Part shown: positions 42,347 to 49,549 of the stretch, one piece after another
How positions within the stretch are numbered: the first letter of the stretch is position 1
How the letters are laid out: every line of letters begins with the position of its first letter
NCBI RefSeq assembly: GCF_025909975.1
Contig: NZ_JAPCIO010000009.1
Coordinates: 1-64,000 of the forward strand
Origin: Flavobacterium lacisediminis
GTDB taxonomy: Bacteria > Bacteroidota > Bacteroidia > Flavobacteriales > Flavobacteriaceae
Reading direction: 5' to 3'
DNA length: 64,000 nt
Program-made: the position numbers and the translations under genes
Notes under the pieces: generated by a model
What the model was told of the DNA's origin: nothing
Database searches by the model: none
The model's input: only the letters and a program-made list of their open reading frames with translations

Positions 42347-42913
42347 TTAGAATACTAATTTTACTTTTAATTCGAATTCGTCACTGATTGTTTTGTCTCC
42401 TAAGTTATCAAAGAAGCTTCCAGAACCATATTGGATACCGTATTTAGTTCTATCTATTTTTAAAGAAGTTTCAGCTGTATTTTTACCTACAGTTAAGTCA
42501 AATTTAATAGATTCAGTTTTTCCTTTGATTGTTAAATCAGCAGTTACAGCGTAAACACCGTTTCCTTTTTCACCAAGAGATTTGATAACTAAAGTTGCTG
42601 TTGGGAAATTCTCAACACCAAAGAAATCATCTGATTTTAAGTGACCATCTAAGTTTGCTTTTCCTTTTCCTGATAAATCAGTTGTATTAATTGTAGTCAT
42701 GTCAACTGTAAAGTTTCCACCTACTAATTTTTTTCCTTTGAAAATTAAAGCACCTTCTTTTAAAGTGATTGTACCTTCATGAGATCCAGTTACTTTTTTA
42801 CCAACCCAGTTGATAGTACTTTTTGATGCGTCTACTTTTTTTGATTTTTGTGCTGTAGCCGTAAAAGTTACTAATGCTACAAGAGCTAAAGCGATTGATT
42901 TAAAATTTTTCAT
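42347..42913 (-). CDS. YceI family periplasmic lipid-binding protein
   Basis: 188 residues with a signal peptide (IALALVALVTFTATAQ). YceI fold: KSTINWVGKKVTGSHEGTITLKEG, NLDGHLKSDDFFGVENFPTATLVIKS and the C-terminal FDLTVGKN ... DRTKYGIQYGSGSFFDNLGDKTISDEFEL. The protein is a lipocalin-like barrel that binds polyisoprenoid-type lipids. Last gene of the marR-nitroreductase-yceI run (33 bases after the nitroreductase). Confidence 0.92.
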   Translation of the reverse strand: MKNFKSIALALVALVTFTATAQKSKKVDASKSTINWVGKKVTGSHEGTITLKEGALIFKGKKLVGGNFTVDMTTINTTDLSGKGKANLDGHLKSDDFFGVENFPTATLVIKSLGEKGNGVYAVTADLTIKGKTESIKFDLTVGKNTAETSLKIDRTKYGIQYGSGSFFDNLGDKTISDEFELKVKLVF

Positions 42914-42945
42914 GTTTAAAATTGTTTTAATGTTAATGGTTATAA

Positions 42946-43578
42946 TTAAATGGTAGTAAATAATTCTTGTTTTGGTTTTCTCACTTTTACATAGTGCTGT
43001 GTTGCATCTTCTTCATGACGATATCCAACAGCTGCTACTAATGAAGCGTTTAATCCTAATGCATTGAAACCTAAAATTTCATTGTATTTTTCTGGTTCAA
43101 AACCTTCCATTGGTGTAACATCAATTTTTAATTCAGCTGCTGCATTCATTAAGTTGGCTAAAGCTAAATACGTTTGTTTTGATGTCCAAACTGCTTTTTG
43201 GTCTACTGGTAACGAAACAATCTTAGATTTCATAAAGTCTGAATATCCTTTTAAATCGTCAACTGATAATCCTCTTGTAGTTGCAATGTTTTGAACATAT
43301 GCATCAATGTGATTTTCTTGTACATCTACAATGTTAGCAAATACTAATAGGTGAGATGCATCTACAATTTGTGATTGTCCCCAAGAAACCGGTTGTAACT
43401 TGGCTCTAACTTCTGGATTTTCGATGATAAAAACTTTGTATAACTGTAATCCGTAAGAAGAAGTACTTAATTGGATTGCTTCTTTTAAGGTTTCTAAATC
43501 TGCTGCAGATATTTTTTTAGCAGCGTCAAATTTTTTGGTGGCGTAACGCCATTTTTGGTTTTCTATAAAGTGACTCAT
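42946..43578 (-). CDS. NAD(P)H-dependent nitroreductase family oxidoreductase
   Basis: 210 residues, nitroreductase fold with FMN. MSHFIENQKWRYATKKFDAAKKIS and IQLSTSSYGLQLYKVFII are the usual start, and AAELKIDVTPMEGFEPEKYNEILGF and AAVGYRHEEDA match the NfsB-type end. It reduces quinones or nitroaromatic compounds. It is 16 bases after marR and precedes yceI; MarR-controlled nitroreductases often respond to quinone or electrophile stress. Confidence 0.9.
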   Translation of the reverse strand: MSHFIENQKWRYATKKFDAAKKISAADLETLKEAIQLSTSSYGLQLYKVFIIENPEVRAKLQPVSWGQSQIVDASHLLVFANIVDVQENHIDAYVQNIATTRGLSVDDLKGYSDFMKSKIVSLPVDQKAVWTSKQTYLALANLMNAAAELKIDVTPMEGFEPEKYNEILGFNALGLNASLVAAVGYRHEEDATQHYVKVRKPKQELFTTI

Positions 43579-43594
43579 AGTAAATGTTGGGTTT

Positions 43595-44047
43595 TTAATT
43601 TCTAAATTTTTCTAGCAATTCGTTTAACAATTCTAATTCTTCAACCGTCAAATTTTTAGAAAAAGAGCGCTCATGAGCTTCTACTGATGGATCCAATTGT
43701 AGTAAAAGTTGCAACCCTTTCTCGGTAATGGTAATTTCCATTTTACGGCGATTGATGGGGCAAATTTCTCTAAGCACTAATTCTTTTAATAACAATTTGT
43801 CTACTAAACGTGTGGTGTTACTGGTTTTCGCAATCATGCGTTCTTGTATCATACACATATTAGCAGGCTTTCCTTTCTGACCACGTAAAATGCGTAACAC
43901 ATTAAATTGTTCTGGGGAAAGGTCAAATGGCTTTAATATCTCATTAAACTTTTCCGAAATGACATTTTGAGTGTACATCACGTTAAGTAATGTTTTCTTC
44001 TCCATTGCCATTGGAGTATTTGGTTTTATGATTTCTTCTATTCTCAT
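43595..44047 (-). CDS. MarR family transcriptional regulator
   Basis: 150 residues from the ATG at 44047 (MRIEEIIKPNTPM); the longer frame would begin inside the operator sites. Winged-helix core NVLRILRGQKGKPANMCMIQERMIAKTSNTTRLVDKLLLKELVLREICPINRRKMEITITEKGLQLL. The two cysteines in NMCMIQ and REICP could sense electrophiles, but this is a guess. It heads the nitroreductase-yceI operon and two matching palindromes overlap its promoter. Confidence 0.88.
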   Translation of the reverse strand: MRIEEIIKPNTPMAMEKKTLLNVMYTQNVISEKFNEILKPFDLSPEQFNVLRILRGQKGKPANMCMIQERMIAKTSNTTRLVDKLLLKELVLREICPINRRKMEITITEKGLQLLLQLDPSVEAHERSFSKNLTVEELELLNELLEKFRN

Positions 44048-44060
44048 TTGATGTTGTAAA

Positions 44061-44106
44061 ATTTGTATGTACAAATGTAGTAATAATTTTATTTGTATGT
44101 ACAAAT
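44061..44106 (-). promoter_or_regulatory. Two MarR operators over the promoter
   Basis: ATTTGTATGTACAAAT occurs twice, at 44061-44076 and 44091-44106, exactly 30 bases apart. Each has 7-base arms (ATTTGTA/TACAAAT) around two bases. On the reverse strand a TACATTTG -7 element (44072-44079) overlaps the inner site and a TTTG (44102-44105) at a 22-base spacing overlaps the outer one. Two sites on one DNA face covering both promoter elements fit a repressor. Confidence 0.8.
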
Positions 44107-44174
44107 GTTTAATAAATTTTTGTTAAAGTTTTAAAATTGTATTTTTTGATAGTACTTTTGAAAAAAAAATAGAG

Positions 44175-44483
44175 ATGAAAAACTTAGATCAAAATACGTG
44201 GTGGAGCCAGTTTTTGCAAGATGCAAACGGTGTAATAGTAGATGTTCGTACTGAAGATGAATTTAACGATGGTTATATTCCAGGCGCGATTAATATCGAC
44301 ATTTATAAAGGACAAGGTTTTATTTATAGAGTAGAGGAGTTAGACAAATCGAAAAACTATTATGTGTATTGTGCGGCTGGAGTACGTAGTGCCAACGCTT
44401 GTAACGCCATGGAACAATTAGGTTTTGAAAATACCTTTAATTTAGTAGGTGGTTTTTCTAATTGGGAAGGACCAACAGAATAA
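44175..44483 (+). CDS. Rhodanese-like sulfurtransferase
   Basis: 102 residues, single rhodanese domain. VIVDVRTEDEFNDGYIPGAINIDI and YYVYCAAGVRSANACNAMEQLGFENTFNLVGGFSNWEG contain the substrate loop with catalytic Cys66 in CAAGVRS, which is sulfur-transfer type. It would move sulfane sulfur in the cytoplasm. Divergent from the MarR operon, whose operators are less than 120 bases away, so it may be under the same regulator. The -7 like TACTTTTG is at 44153-44160. Confidence 0.9.
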   Translation: MKNLDQNTWWSQFLQDANGVIVDVRTEDEFNDGYIPGAINIDIYKGQGFIYRVEELDKSKNYYVYCAAGVRSANACNAMEQLGFENTFNLVGGFSNWEGPTE

Positions 44484-44484
44484 A

Positions 44485-44515
44485 AAGAAATCCGCTGAAG
44501 AGCGGATTTTTTTTG
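44485..44515 (+). terminator. Terminator of the rhodanese gene
   Basis: Stem AAATCCGCT / AGCGGATTT with a 4-base loop GAAG and a T-run. A nearly identical copy in opposite orientation lies at 46276-46302 beyond the two inserted genes. Confidence 0.9.
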
Positions 44516-44546
44516 TGGGTATTGAATGTAATTAATGCTATCGGGT

Positions 44547-44588
44547 AAATCCGGAAGTAACCATTGAAGCAAACCGCTGTTAACAACA
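44547..44588 (-). repeat. Partial attC-like element (left edge)
   Basis: Thirty-five bases at 44547-44581 repeat 45557-45591 with one mismatch (shared piece CCGGAAGTA then CCATTGAAGC then AAACCGCTGT on the + strand). On the reverse strand this equals the inverse core and left L-box half of the attC-like site at 45455-45601, following the 10-base end TGTTGTTAAC (44579-44588). The partner half (L' box and GTT core) is not found further left, so the site looks truncated. Confidence 0.6.
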
Positions 44589-44593
44589 GGTTT

Positions 44594-45448
44594 TTATTTT
44601 AGTTTTTTTATGAAGTATTGGTCTTTAACTATTCCGAAAAGCGAGTCTTTGTATATGTTTGCTATACTGTCTTGTCTAAACACTTTTAAATATTCAATTG
44701 TATAGTTATACCGAAAACCTTTATTATCAAAATTGTTTGAAATTAATTCACGATAAATTTCATCAACTTCTTCTGGGTTTAAATCTTTTATTGTACTTCG
44801 CATTATTTTATATCTAGCTGCTAAAAAATTATGCAAAGATGAATGTTCAGAAGGAATTTGTTTAATCAATTCATATGCTTGATGATTTAATCCACTTTTA
44901 TGAAGATTTAAGGACTGTTTCAATATTTTATTTGAATCCATTAAACTTCGGTCGTTTAATTCATAAATAGCGTTTTCAATGTAATTTTTTTTAATATTTA
45001 GACCAGTTGTGAACGAATAATAATTATCTATAACTATTTTATTGTTCTTTTCGGTTAGGATTAGTTCTGTTCCTTCAATTTTATCACTTATTTCAGAACA
45101 GATAATTACATGAAAATTATTATTTTCAAAATAATAATTCGTAATCTTAATTTCACCAGTTAGCTTTCTTGAAATATTTTTAAGATATTCCGAAGCATGC
45201 CTAGTGTAATTATATCTCGAATGGAAAATTTTCCTTTCAACTTCATTTTTAAACCCTAATGAATCTGACGTCTTATTAATTGTTTTAATTACATCAATAT
45301 CATAAAACATCTTGTCAAGATTTTCAAGTTTTTTGTTTTTTAGTTTTGTTACTATTAATTCAGAAAACTTTAGAAAATCCTTTTCTGTTTTTTTACTTTG
45401 ATTGCAAGAAATAAGAAGAAGACTTGTAAATAAAATAATGTATTTCAT
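44594..45448 (-). CDS. Hypothetical lipoprotein (cassette gene A)
   Basis: 284 residues from the ATG at 45448. Lipobox LLLISC, lipidation at about Cys15. The N-terminal half (about 25-150) has an alternating strand/helix pattern that could be NTF2-like; the C-terminal half is helical, with repeats such as LKQSLNLHKSGLNHQAYELIKQIPSEHSSLHNFLAARYKI, which look like TPR helices. No family recognised. Low GC and Asn/Lys-rich. It is flanked by GTTAACAACA at its start and TGTTGTTAAC after its stop. It is convergent with the rhodanese gene. Confidence 0.6.
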   Translation of the reverse strand: MKYIILFTSLLLISCNQSKKTEKDFLKFSELIVTKLKNKKLENLDKMFYDIDVIKTINKTSDSLGFKNEVERKIFHSRYNYTRHASEYLKNISRKLTGEIKITNYYFENNNFHVIICSEISDKIEGTELILTEKNNKIVIDNYYSFTTGLNIKKNYIENAIYELNDRSLMDSNKILKQSLNLHKSGLNHQAYELIKQIPSEHSSLHNFLAARYKIMRSTIKDLNPEEVDEIYRELISNNFDNKGFRYNYTIEYLKVFRQDSIANIYKDSLFGIVKDQYFIKKLK

Positions 45449-45454
45449 CAAACT

Positions 45455-45601
45455 TGTTGTTAACGTTATGAGGCTTGCTTTCAGTGGCGCTGAACCAACA
45501 CCAAACCATTACAAATTTAACAAAACATTCCATTCAGCAGCGGATTTTCCGCTGGAAAATCCGGAAGTAGCCATTGAAGCAAACCGCTGTTGCGTGTAGT
45601 T
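45455..45601 (-). other. attC-like recombination site between genes A and B
   Basis: On the reverse strand the order is inverse core (AACTACACGCAAC, 45589-45601), L-box GCGGTTTGCTTCA (45575-45587), central region, L-prime box (complement of 45470-45483), then GTTAACAACA core (45455-45464). The two L-boxes pair over 13 positions with one extra base left out of the helix, which is the usual asymmetry of attC sites. TGGC/GCCA extend the stem, and CAGCGG-ATTTT-CCGCTG forms a terminal hairpin. The element is 147 bases, at the long end for attC. Confidence 0.65.
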
Positions 45602-45606
45602 AATTT

Positions 45607-46140
45607 TTATGTCCTGATCATTATTTCGCCTTCTTTTCGTTGGAGAAAATTGTCTCCACCTTTTCTCTTTTTGCCTTTTCGATATTTTAAACCTCCAACT
45701 TTATAATTTAATTTTACTTTCGGTTTTAAAGTTATAAAAATACAACCTTCTTTTGCCATTGGTCCGTATAAAAGCGGAGCATCTATTTTTTTTATATATC
45801 TAATTGATTCAATATTTTGATAATTTAATATTTCATCTGCGAACTCTTTCACTAAATTACTTTCTATAATATCTAGTCGATAGCTATAACTACGTTTTGA
45901 ATTAACAATAATCAACATTGAATAAGGTTTTAGATTTTTTGTATATCCATCTAAGTGTATTAAATCTTTTAGATCAAATTTTACAGTATCATTAAGGATT
46001 TTATGATTTAGGCTGTCAATGAATGGTTTTATATTTTCTCCACTAATTAATTCAGATTCAATTTCACGCACTTTTGTTTGTGCAATCAATTGAAAGTTGC
46101 AAGATAAAATTAAAATAAAAAAGATGATTTTGTTTTTCAA
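45607..46140 (-). CDS. Hypothetical secreted protein (cassette gene B)
   Basis: 177 residues from a TTG start at 46140; no ATG fits, and the signal peptide (MKNKIIFFILILSCNFQLIAQ) begins there. The C-terminal third (NIESIRYIKKIDAPLLYGPMAKEGCIFITLKPK) resembles the plug-domain strand of TonB-dependent receptors, where SI...LKDA...YG..GANGVIIITTK is typical, but no barrel follows. The end is very basic (KYRKGKKRKGGDNFLQRKEGEIM). Function unknown. Ends are flanked by GTTGTGTGTAATT (start side) and AACTACACGCAAC (stop side). Confidence 0.6.
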   Translation of the reverse strand: MKNKIIFFILILSCNFQLIAQTKVREIESELISGENIKPFIDSLNHKILNDTVKFDLKDLIHLDGYTKNLKPYSMLIIVNSKRSYSYRLDIIESNLVKEFADEILNYQNIESIRYIKKIDAPLLYGPMAKEGCIFITLKPKVKLNYKVGGLKYRKGKKRKGGDNFLQRKEGEIMIRT

Positions 46141-46155
46141 TTATTTGGTTTTTAT

Positions 46156-46231
46156 AATTACACACAACTTGTATATATGCGCTACAAAATAGCGCCAATC
46201 TACCCATTTTTGGTTGTATATGCCCTACAAG
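46156..46231. repeat. Cassette start edge and imperfect 45-base direct repeat
   Basis: AATTACACACAAC (46156-46168) is the reverse complement of GTTGTGTGTAATT, the presumed core end of gene B. Next to it TTGTATATATGCGCTACAA (46169-46187) and TTGTATATGCCCTACAA (46214-46230) form an imperfect direct repeat 45 bases apart. On the reverse strand ACAAC (46213-46217) is again complementary to the core GTTGT, and GCGCTA-TTTTG-TAGCGC makes a hairpin; this may be the remains of the attC site of a lost preceding cassette. Confidence 0.4.
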
Positions 46232-46275
46232 TAACCTTTTTCAAAAATACTAAAAAAATCTTACAATTTCACCCA

Positions 46276-46302
46276 ACAAAAAATCCGCTCTTCAGCGGAT
46301 TC
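46276..46302 (-). terminator. Terminator of the fnr-like gene
   Basis: Stem AATCCGCT / AGCGGATT with a 4-base loop and a T-run on the reverse strand, two bases after the stop codon. It is an inverted copy of the rhodanese terminator at 44485-44515. Confidence 0.85.
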
Positions 46303-46304
46303 TC

Positions 46305-46982
46305 TTATGTTAATCGTTTTAATTTATTTTTATCTAACAGCGTAATCTTCTTACCTGTTAATTCAATATAACCTGATTTATTTAACTCAGATAACAATCG
46401 AATACAACTCTCGGTTGCGGTGCCAATCATTCCGGCTAATTCTTCTCTGGATAGTTGAATGTGTAATGAGCCATCTTCGTTTTTACCAAACGTTTCTTCC
46501 AAATACATTAAGGTTTCGGCTAAACGTTGGCGAACGGTTTTTTGTGCCATATTCACCATGTGATCATCGGCTCCTTTTAAATCGTCGCAAATGGTACGCA
46601 TCACATTCATCGAAAACTGATTATTTTGATTAAAAAACTGCATGACTTCGCTTCTTGGAATAAAACAAACTTCCATGTCTTCAAGCGCCACCGCACTTAA
46701 ATTTGCAGGTTCGTCGCTAATCATAGAACGTTGTCCTAGCAATTCTCCTGGTTTTACTAGTTTTACAATTTGGTCTTTTCCGTTATCACTTAACTTAGAT
46801 AATTTACAAATTCCATCTTTTATACAATAAATACCATTGGTTACTTCACCTTCTTCAAAAATAGGTTCGCCTTTTTTTATGGTATAAGATGTTTTGCATT
46901 CGGCCATGCGTAGCAATTCTTCTTTATTTAAGGCTTTTAATGAACTAAATTGCCTCACAATACATTGTTCGCATTTACTCAT
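46305..46982 (-). CDS. Crp/Fnr family regulator of the cbb3 locus
   Basis: 225 residues. N-terminal cNMP-binding-like barrel (KGEPIFEEGEVTNGIYCIKDGICKLSK, LVKPGELLGQRSMISDEPANLSAVALED) and a C-terminal winged helix (QLSREELAGMIGTATESCIRLLSELNKSGYIEL). The recognition helix keeps Glu and Arg in ESCIR, the residues that read TGA half sites in CRP and FNR; Ser212 of E. coli FNR is Ile. N-terminal CEQC plus Cys28 could hold a cluster but only partly match FNR. Divergent from ccoI across a shared box. Confidence 0.85.
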   Translation of the reverse strand: MSKCEQCIVRQFSSLKALNKEELLRMAECKTSYTIKKGEPIFEEGEVTNGIYCIKDGICKLSKLSDNGKDQIVKLVKPGELLGQRSMISDEPANLSAVALEDMEVCFIPRSEVMQFFNQNNQFSMNVMRTICDDLKGADDHMVNMAQKTVRQRLAETLMYLEETFGKNEDGSLHIQLSREELAGMIGTATESCIRLLSELNKSGYIELTGKKITLLDKNKLKRLT

Positions 46983-47007
46983 TTTAAGAAATGTTTAGAG
47001 TTTGATA

Positions 47008-47067
47008 CAAATATAAACAAAGTATGACAATTATCATATTTTGTTTTGCCACGAAGTAAGAAATTTG
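47008..47067. promoter_or_regulatory. fnr/ccoI divergent region with TGA-N6-TCA box
   Basis: ATGACAATTATCAT at 47024-47037 contains TGA-N6-TCA, the common part of FNR and CRP sites. On the + strand, TTTG at 47064-47067 (AGAAATTTG, a weak -7) begins 33.5 bases from the box centre. On the - strand, TATATTTG at 47008-47015 would be the -7 of the regulator gene, with the box over its -33 position, suggesting repression of the regulator by itself. Confidence 0.7.
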
Positions 47068-47079
47068 TGCTTAGGTAAA

Positions 47080-49467
47080 ATGAGCAAATATATGGACACA
47101 GAAAATTGTTTCCATTGTGGTAATGAAATCATAAAAAAAGACGAAATTCTATTTGATGAAAAGAAGTTTTGTTGCAATGGTTGTAAAACCGTGTACGAAA
47201 TTTTTAGTCAGAACGATTTAACGTGTTATTACGATTTTCAGGCAGCACCCGGCGCCACTCCACAAGACATTCAGGGCAAATATGACTTTTTAGACAATGA
47301 AGAAATTGTTTCAAAACTATTGGAATTCCAAGAGCGTACAACACATATTGTTTCACTCTACATTCCTCATATACACTGTAGTTCGTGTATTTGGATTCTG
47401 GAAAATCTACAAAGACTTCAACCAGGAATAAACGCTTCTCAAGTTAACTTTGGCGAAAAGAAAGTCCGAGTTACGTTCAATCCCGAACAAACTTCTTTAA
47501 AGGATATTGTATACTTATTGAGTTCAATAGGTTACGAACCGTATATCAGTTTAGAAAATTTTGATGAAGGAAAGAAAAAAATTGACCGAAGTTTAATCTA
47601 TAAAATAGGAGTAGCTTTTTTCTGTTTTGGAAATATCATGCTGCTTTCGTTTCCCGAATACTTTGAAGTAGAAGAATATTGGATTGATCAATATCGAGGA
47701 TTTTTCCGTTGGTTGATTTTTGGATTATCGCTTCCTACGTTTATTTATTCGGCTTCTGGTTATTATGTTTCCGCTTGGAAAAGCATGAAATCGGGTTTAT
47801 TGAATATTGATATTCCAATTGCTCTAGGAATTGTAGTCATGTTCGTAAGAAGTACAGTAGATATCATTTTCGATTACGGTCAAGGTTTCTTTGATAGTAT
47901 GGCGGGATTGATTTTCTTCATGTTATTAGGAAAGTTATTCCAGAAGAAAACATACGATTTCCTTTCTTTCGAGCGCGATTATAAATCGTATTTTCCAATT
48001 GCCATCACGAAAATATTACCAAATGGAGAAGAAGAATCGGTTCAAGTCTATGATATTGAAAAAGGTGATAGGCTTTTAATTCGTAATCAAGAGTTAATTC
48101 CGGTAGATGGAATTTTAATTTCCGAAAAAGCTTCAATAGATTACAGTTTCGTTACAGGTGAAGCGGTTCCAATTGAAAAAAAATCAGGTGATAAAGTCTT
48201 CGCTGGTGGAAAACAAATGGGGAAAGTCATCGAAATGGAAGTTTTGTTTTCAGTTTCAAACAGTTACTTGACTCAATTATGGAGCAACGATGTCTTCCAA
48301 AAACGCGTAGAACAGCAACACAAAAACATTACGGATAGAATTAGTCGCTATTTTACGCCGGCTTTACTGGCTTTGTCGGTCGTTTCCTTTATTTATTGGG
48401 TTTTTATAGATGTTCAAACCGCTTTTAATGTTTTCACTGCGATTTTGATTGTGGCTTGTCCGTGTGCATTAGCATTAACGGCTCCGTTTACATTGGGAAA
48501 TGTGTTGCGAATTTTAGGTAATAGAAAATTATACTTAAAAAATGCTTTGGTGGTAGAACAATTAGCCAAAGTAGATACCATCGTTTTCGATAAAACAGGA
48601 ACGATTACAACCAATAAAAAAACAGCCATTACTTACGAAGGAACCGAATTAAATACTTCCGAATTAAAATTATTAAAAAACGTTTTACGAGGTTCTAATC
48701 ATCCTTTAAGCAGAAGATTGTACGAGTTTATTCCGAATCAAGAAAAATTAGAAACTTCAAGCTTCGAGGAAATCATCGGAAAAGGAATTTTCGCCGAAAT
48801 CGATGGAAATACAATAAAACTTGGTTCGTCTCAATTCCTAAAAACCATGACCGAAAACACGCATAAGAAAACCAAAGTGCATGTGGAAGTCAATGGAGTT
48901 TATAAAGGAAGTTATGTGTTCAATAACCAATACAGAAAAGGATTAGAACAATTGTTTGATGATTTAGCGAAGCATTACAATTTGGTTGTTTTATCTGGTG
49001 ATAATGATGGTGAGCGTAGCATATTAGAAAAAATGTTGCCAGCTAAAACAACATTAGTTTTTAATCAAAAACCAGAGCAAAAACTACAATACATCGAACA
49101 ATTACAAAATGAAGGTAAAAATGTTATGATGGTAGGCGATGGCTTAAACGATGCTGGAGCTTTAGCTCAAAGTAATTTAGGATTATCCATTTCAGAAAAC
49201 GTAAATGTTTTTTCGCCAGCTTGCGATGGAATTTTAGACGCATCACAATTTGATAAGATTGCTTTTTATATGCGCTATTCTAAAAACGCTATGAAGACCA
49301 TTTATATGAGTTTTGGCTTATCCTTATTATATAATGTAGTAGGATTGAGTTATGCAATCACAGGAAAATTAGACCCAATTGTAGCGGCTATCATTATGCC
49401 ATTGAGCACCATAACTATTGTAAGTTTTGTAACTATCATGACAAATTGGTACGCTAGTAAGAAGTAA
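47080..49467 (+). CDS. ccoI: Copper-type P-type ATPase for cbb3 assembly
   Basis: 795 residues from the ATG at 47080 (47092 also fits); the longest frame uses TTG and overlaps the operator region. N-terminal metal-binding region CFHCGNEI and CCNGCKTVYEIF, then an HMA-type motif HIHCSSCIWILENL. Catalytic motifs are SFVTGEAVPIEKK, ACPCALALTAP (metal path CPC), FDKTGTITT and MVGDGLNDAGAL. It exports copper into the periplasm for the oxidase (FixI/CcoI role). First gene of the cco run. Confidence 0.93.
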   Translation: MSKYMDTENCFHCGNEIIKKDEILFDEKKFCCNGCKTVYEIFSQNDLTCYYDFQAAPGATPQDIQGKYDFLDNEEIVSKLLEFQERTTHIVSLYIPHIHCSSCIWILENLQRLQPGINASQVNFGEKKVRVTFNPEQTSLKDIVYLLSSIGYEPYISLENFDEGKKKIDRSLIYKIGVAFFCFGNIMLLSFPEYFEVEEYWIDQYRGFFRWLIFGLSLPTFIYSASGYYVSAWKSMKSGLLNIDIPIALGIVVMFVRSTVDIIFDYGQGFFDSMAGLIFFMLLGKLFQKKTYDFLSFERDYKSYFPIAITKILPNGEEESVQVYDIEKGDRLLIRNQELIPVDGILISEKASIDYSFVTGEAVPIEKKSGDKVFAGGKQMGKVIEMEVLFSVSNSYLTQLWSNDVFQKRVEQQHKNITDRISRYFTPALLALSVVSFIYWVFIDVQTAFNVFTAILIVACPCALALTAPFTLGNVLRILGNRKLYLKNALVVEQLAKVDTIVFDKTGTITTNKKTAITYEGTELNTSELKLLKNVLRGSNHPLSRRLYEFIPNQEKLETSSFEEIIGKGIFAEIDGNTIKLGSSQFLKTMTENTHKKTKVHVEVNGVYKGSYVFNNQYRKGLEQLFDDLAKHYNLVVLSGDNDGERSILEKMLPAKTTLVFNQKPEQKLQYIEQLQNEGKNVMMVGDGLNDAGALAQSNLGLSISENVNVFSPACDGILDASQFDKIAFYMRYSKNAMKTIYMSFGLSLLYNVVGLSYAITGKLDPIVAAIIMPLSTITIVSFVTIMTNWYASKK

Positions 49468-49486
49468 TATTTAAGAAAATTTTAAT

Positions 49487-49532
49487 ACATGATAAAAGTC
49501 ATGTTTTATAAAAAGGAGTACAAGTAACTTTG
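49487..49532 (+). promoter_or_regulatory. FNR-type box and promoter before ccoS
   Basis: ACATGA-TAAAAG-TCATGT (49487-49504) has perfect 6-base arms with TGA-N6-TCA at its heart. A -7 element TAACTTTG lies at 49525-49532. The box centre is 33.5 bases from the first T of TTTG, the same distance as in front of ccoI, and about 42 bases from the likely start of transcription, the classical class II activator position. No -33 TTTG is present. Confidence 0.8.
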
Positions 49533-49549
49533 TTAACACAATTTAAGGT

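Noticed and set aside
43595..44104. Longer N-terminus of the MarR regulator beginning at 44104
   Set aside because: That frame starts with TTG inside an operator palindrome and adds 19 unlikely residues; the ATG at 44047 fits the family length.
45402..45599. 65-codon + strand frame across the attC-like site
   Set aside because: It spans the recombination-site sequence and gene A start; no signal or domain, so a chance frame.
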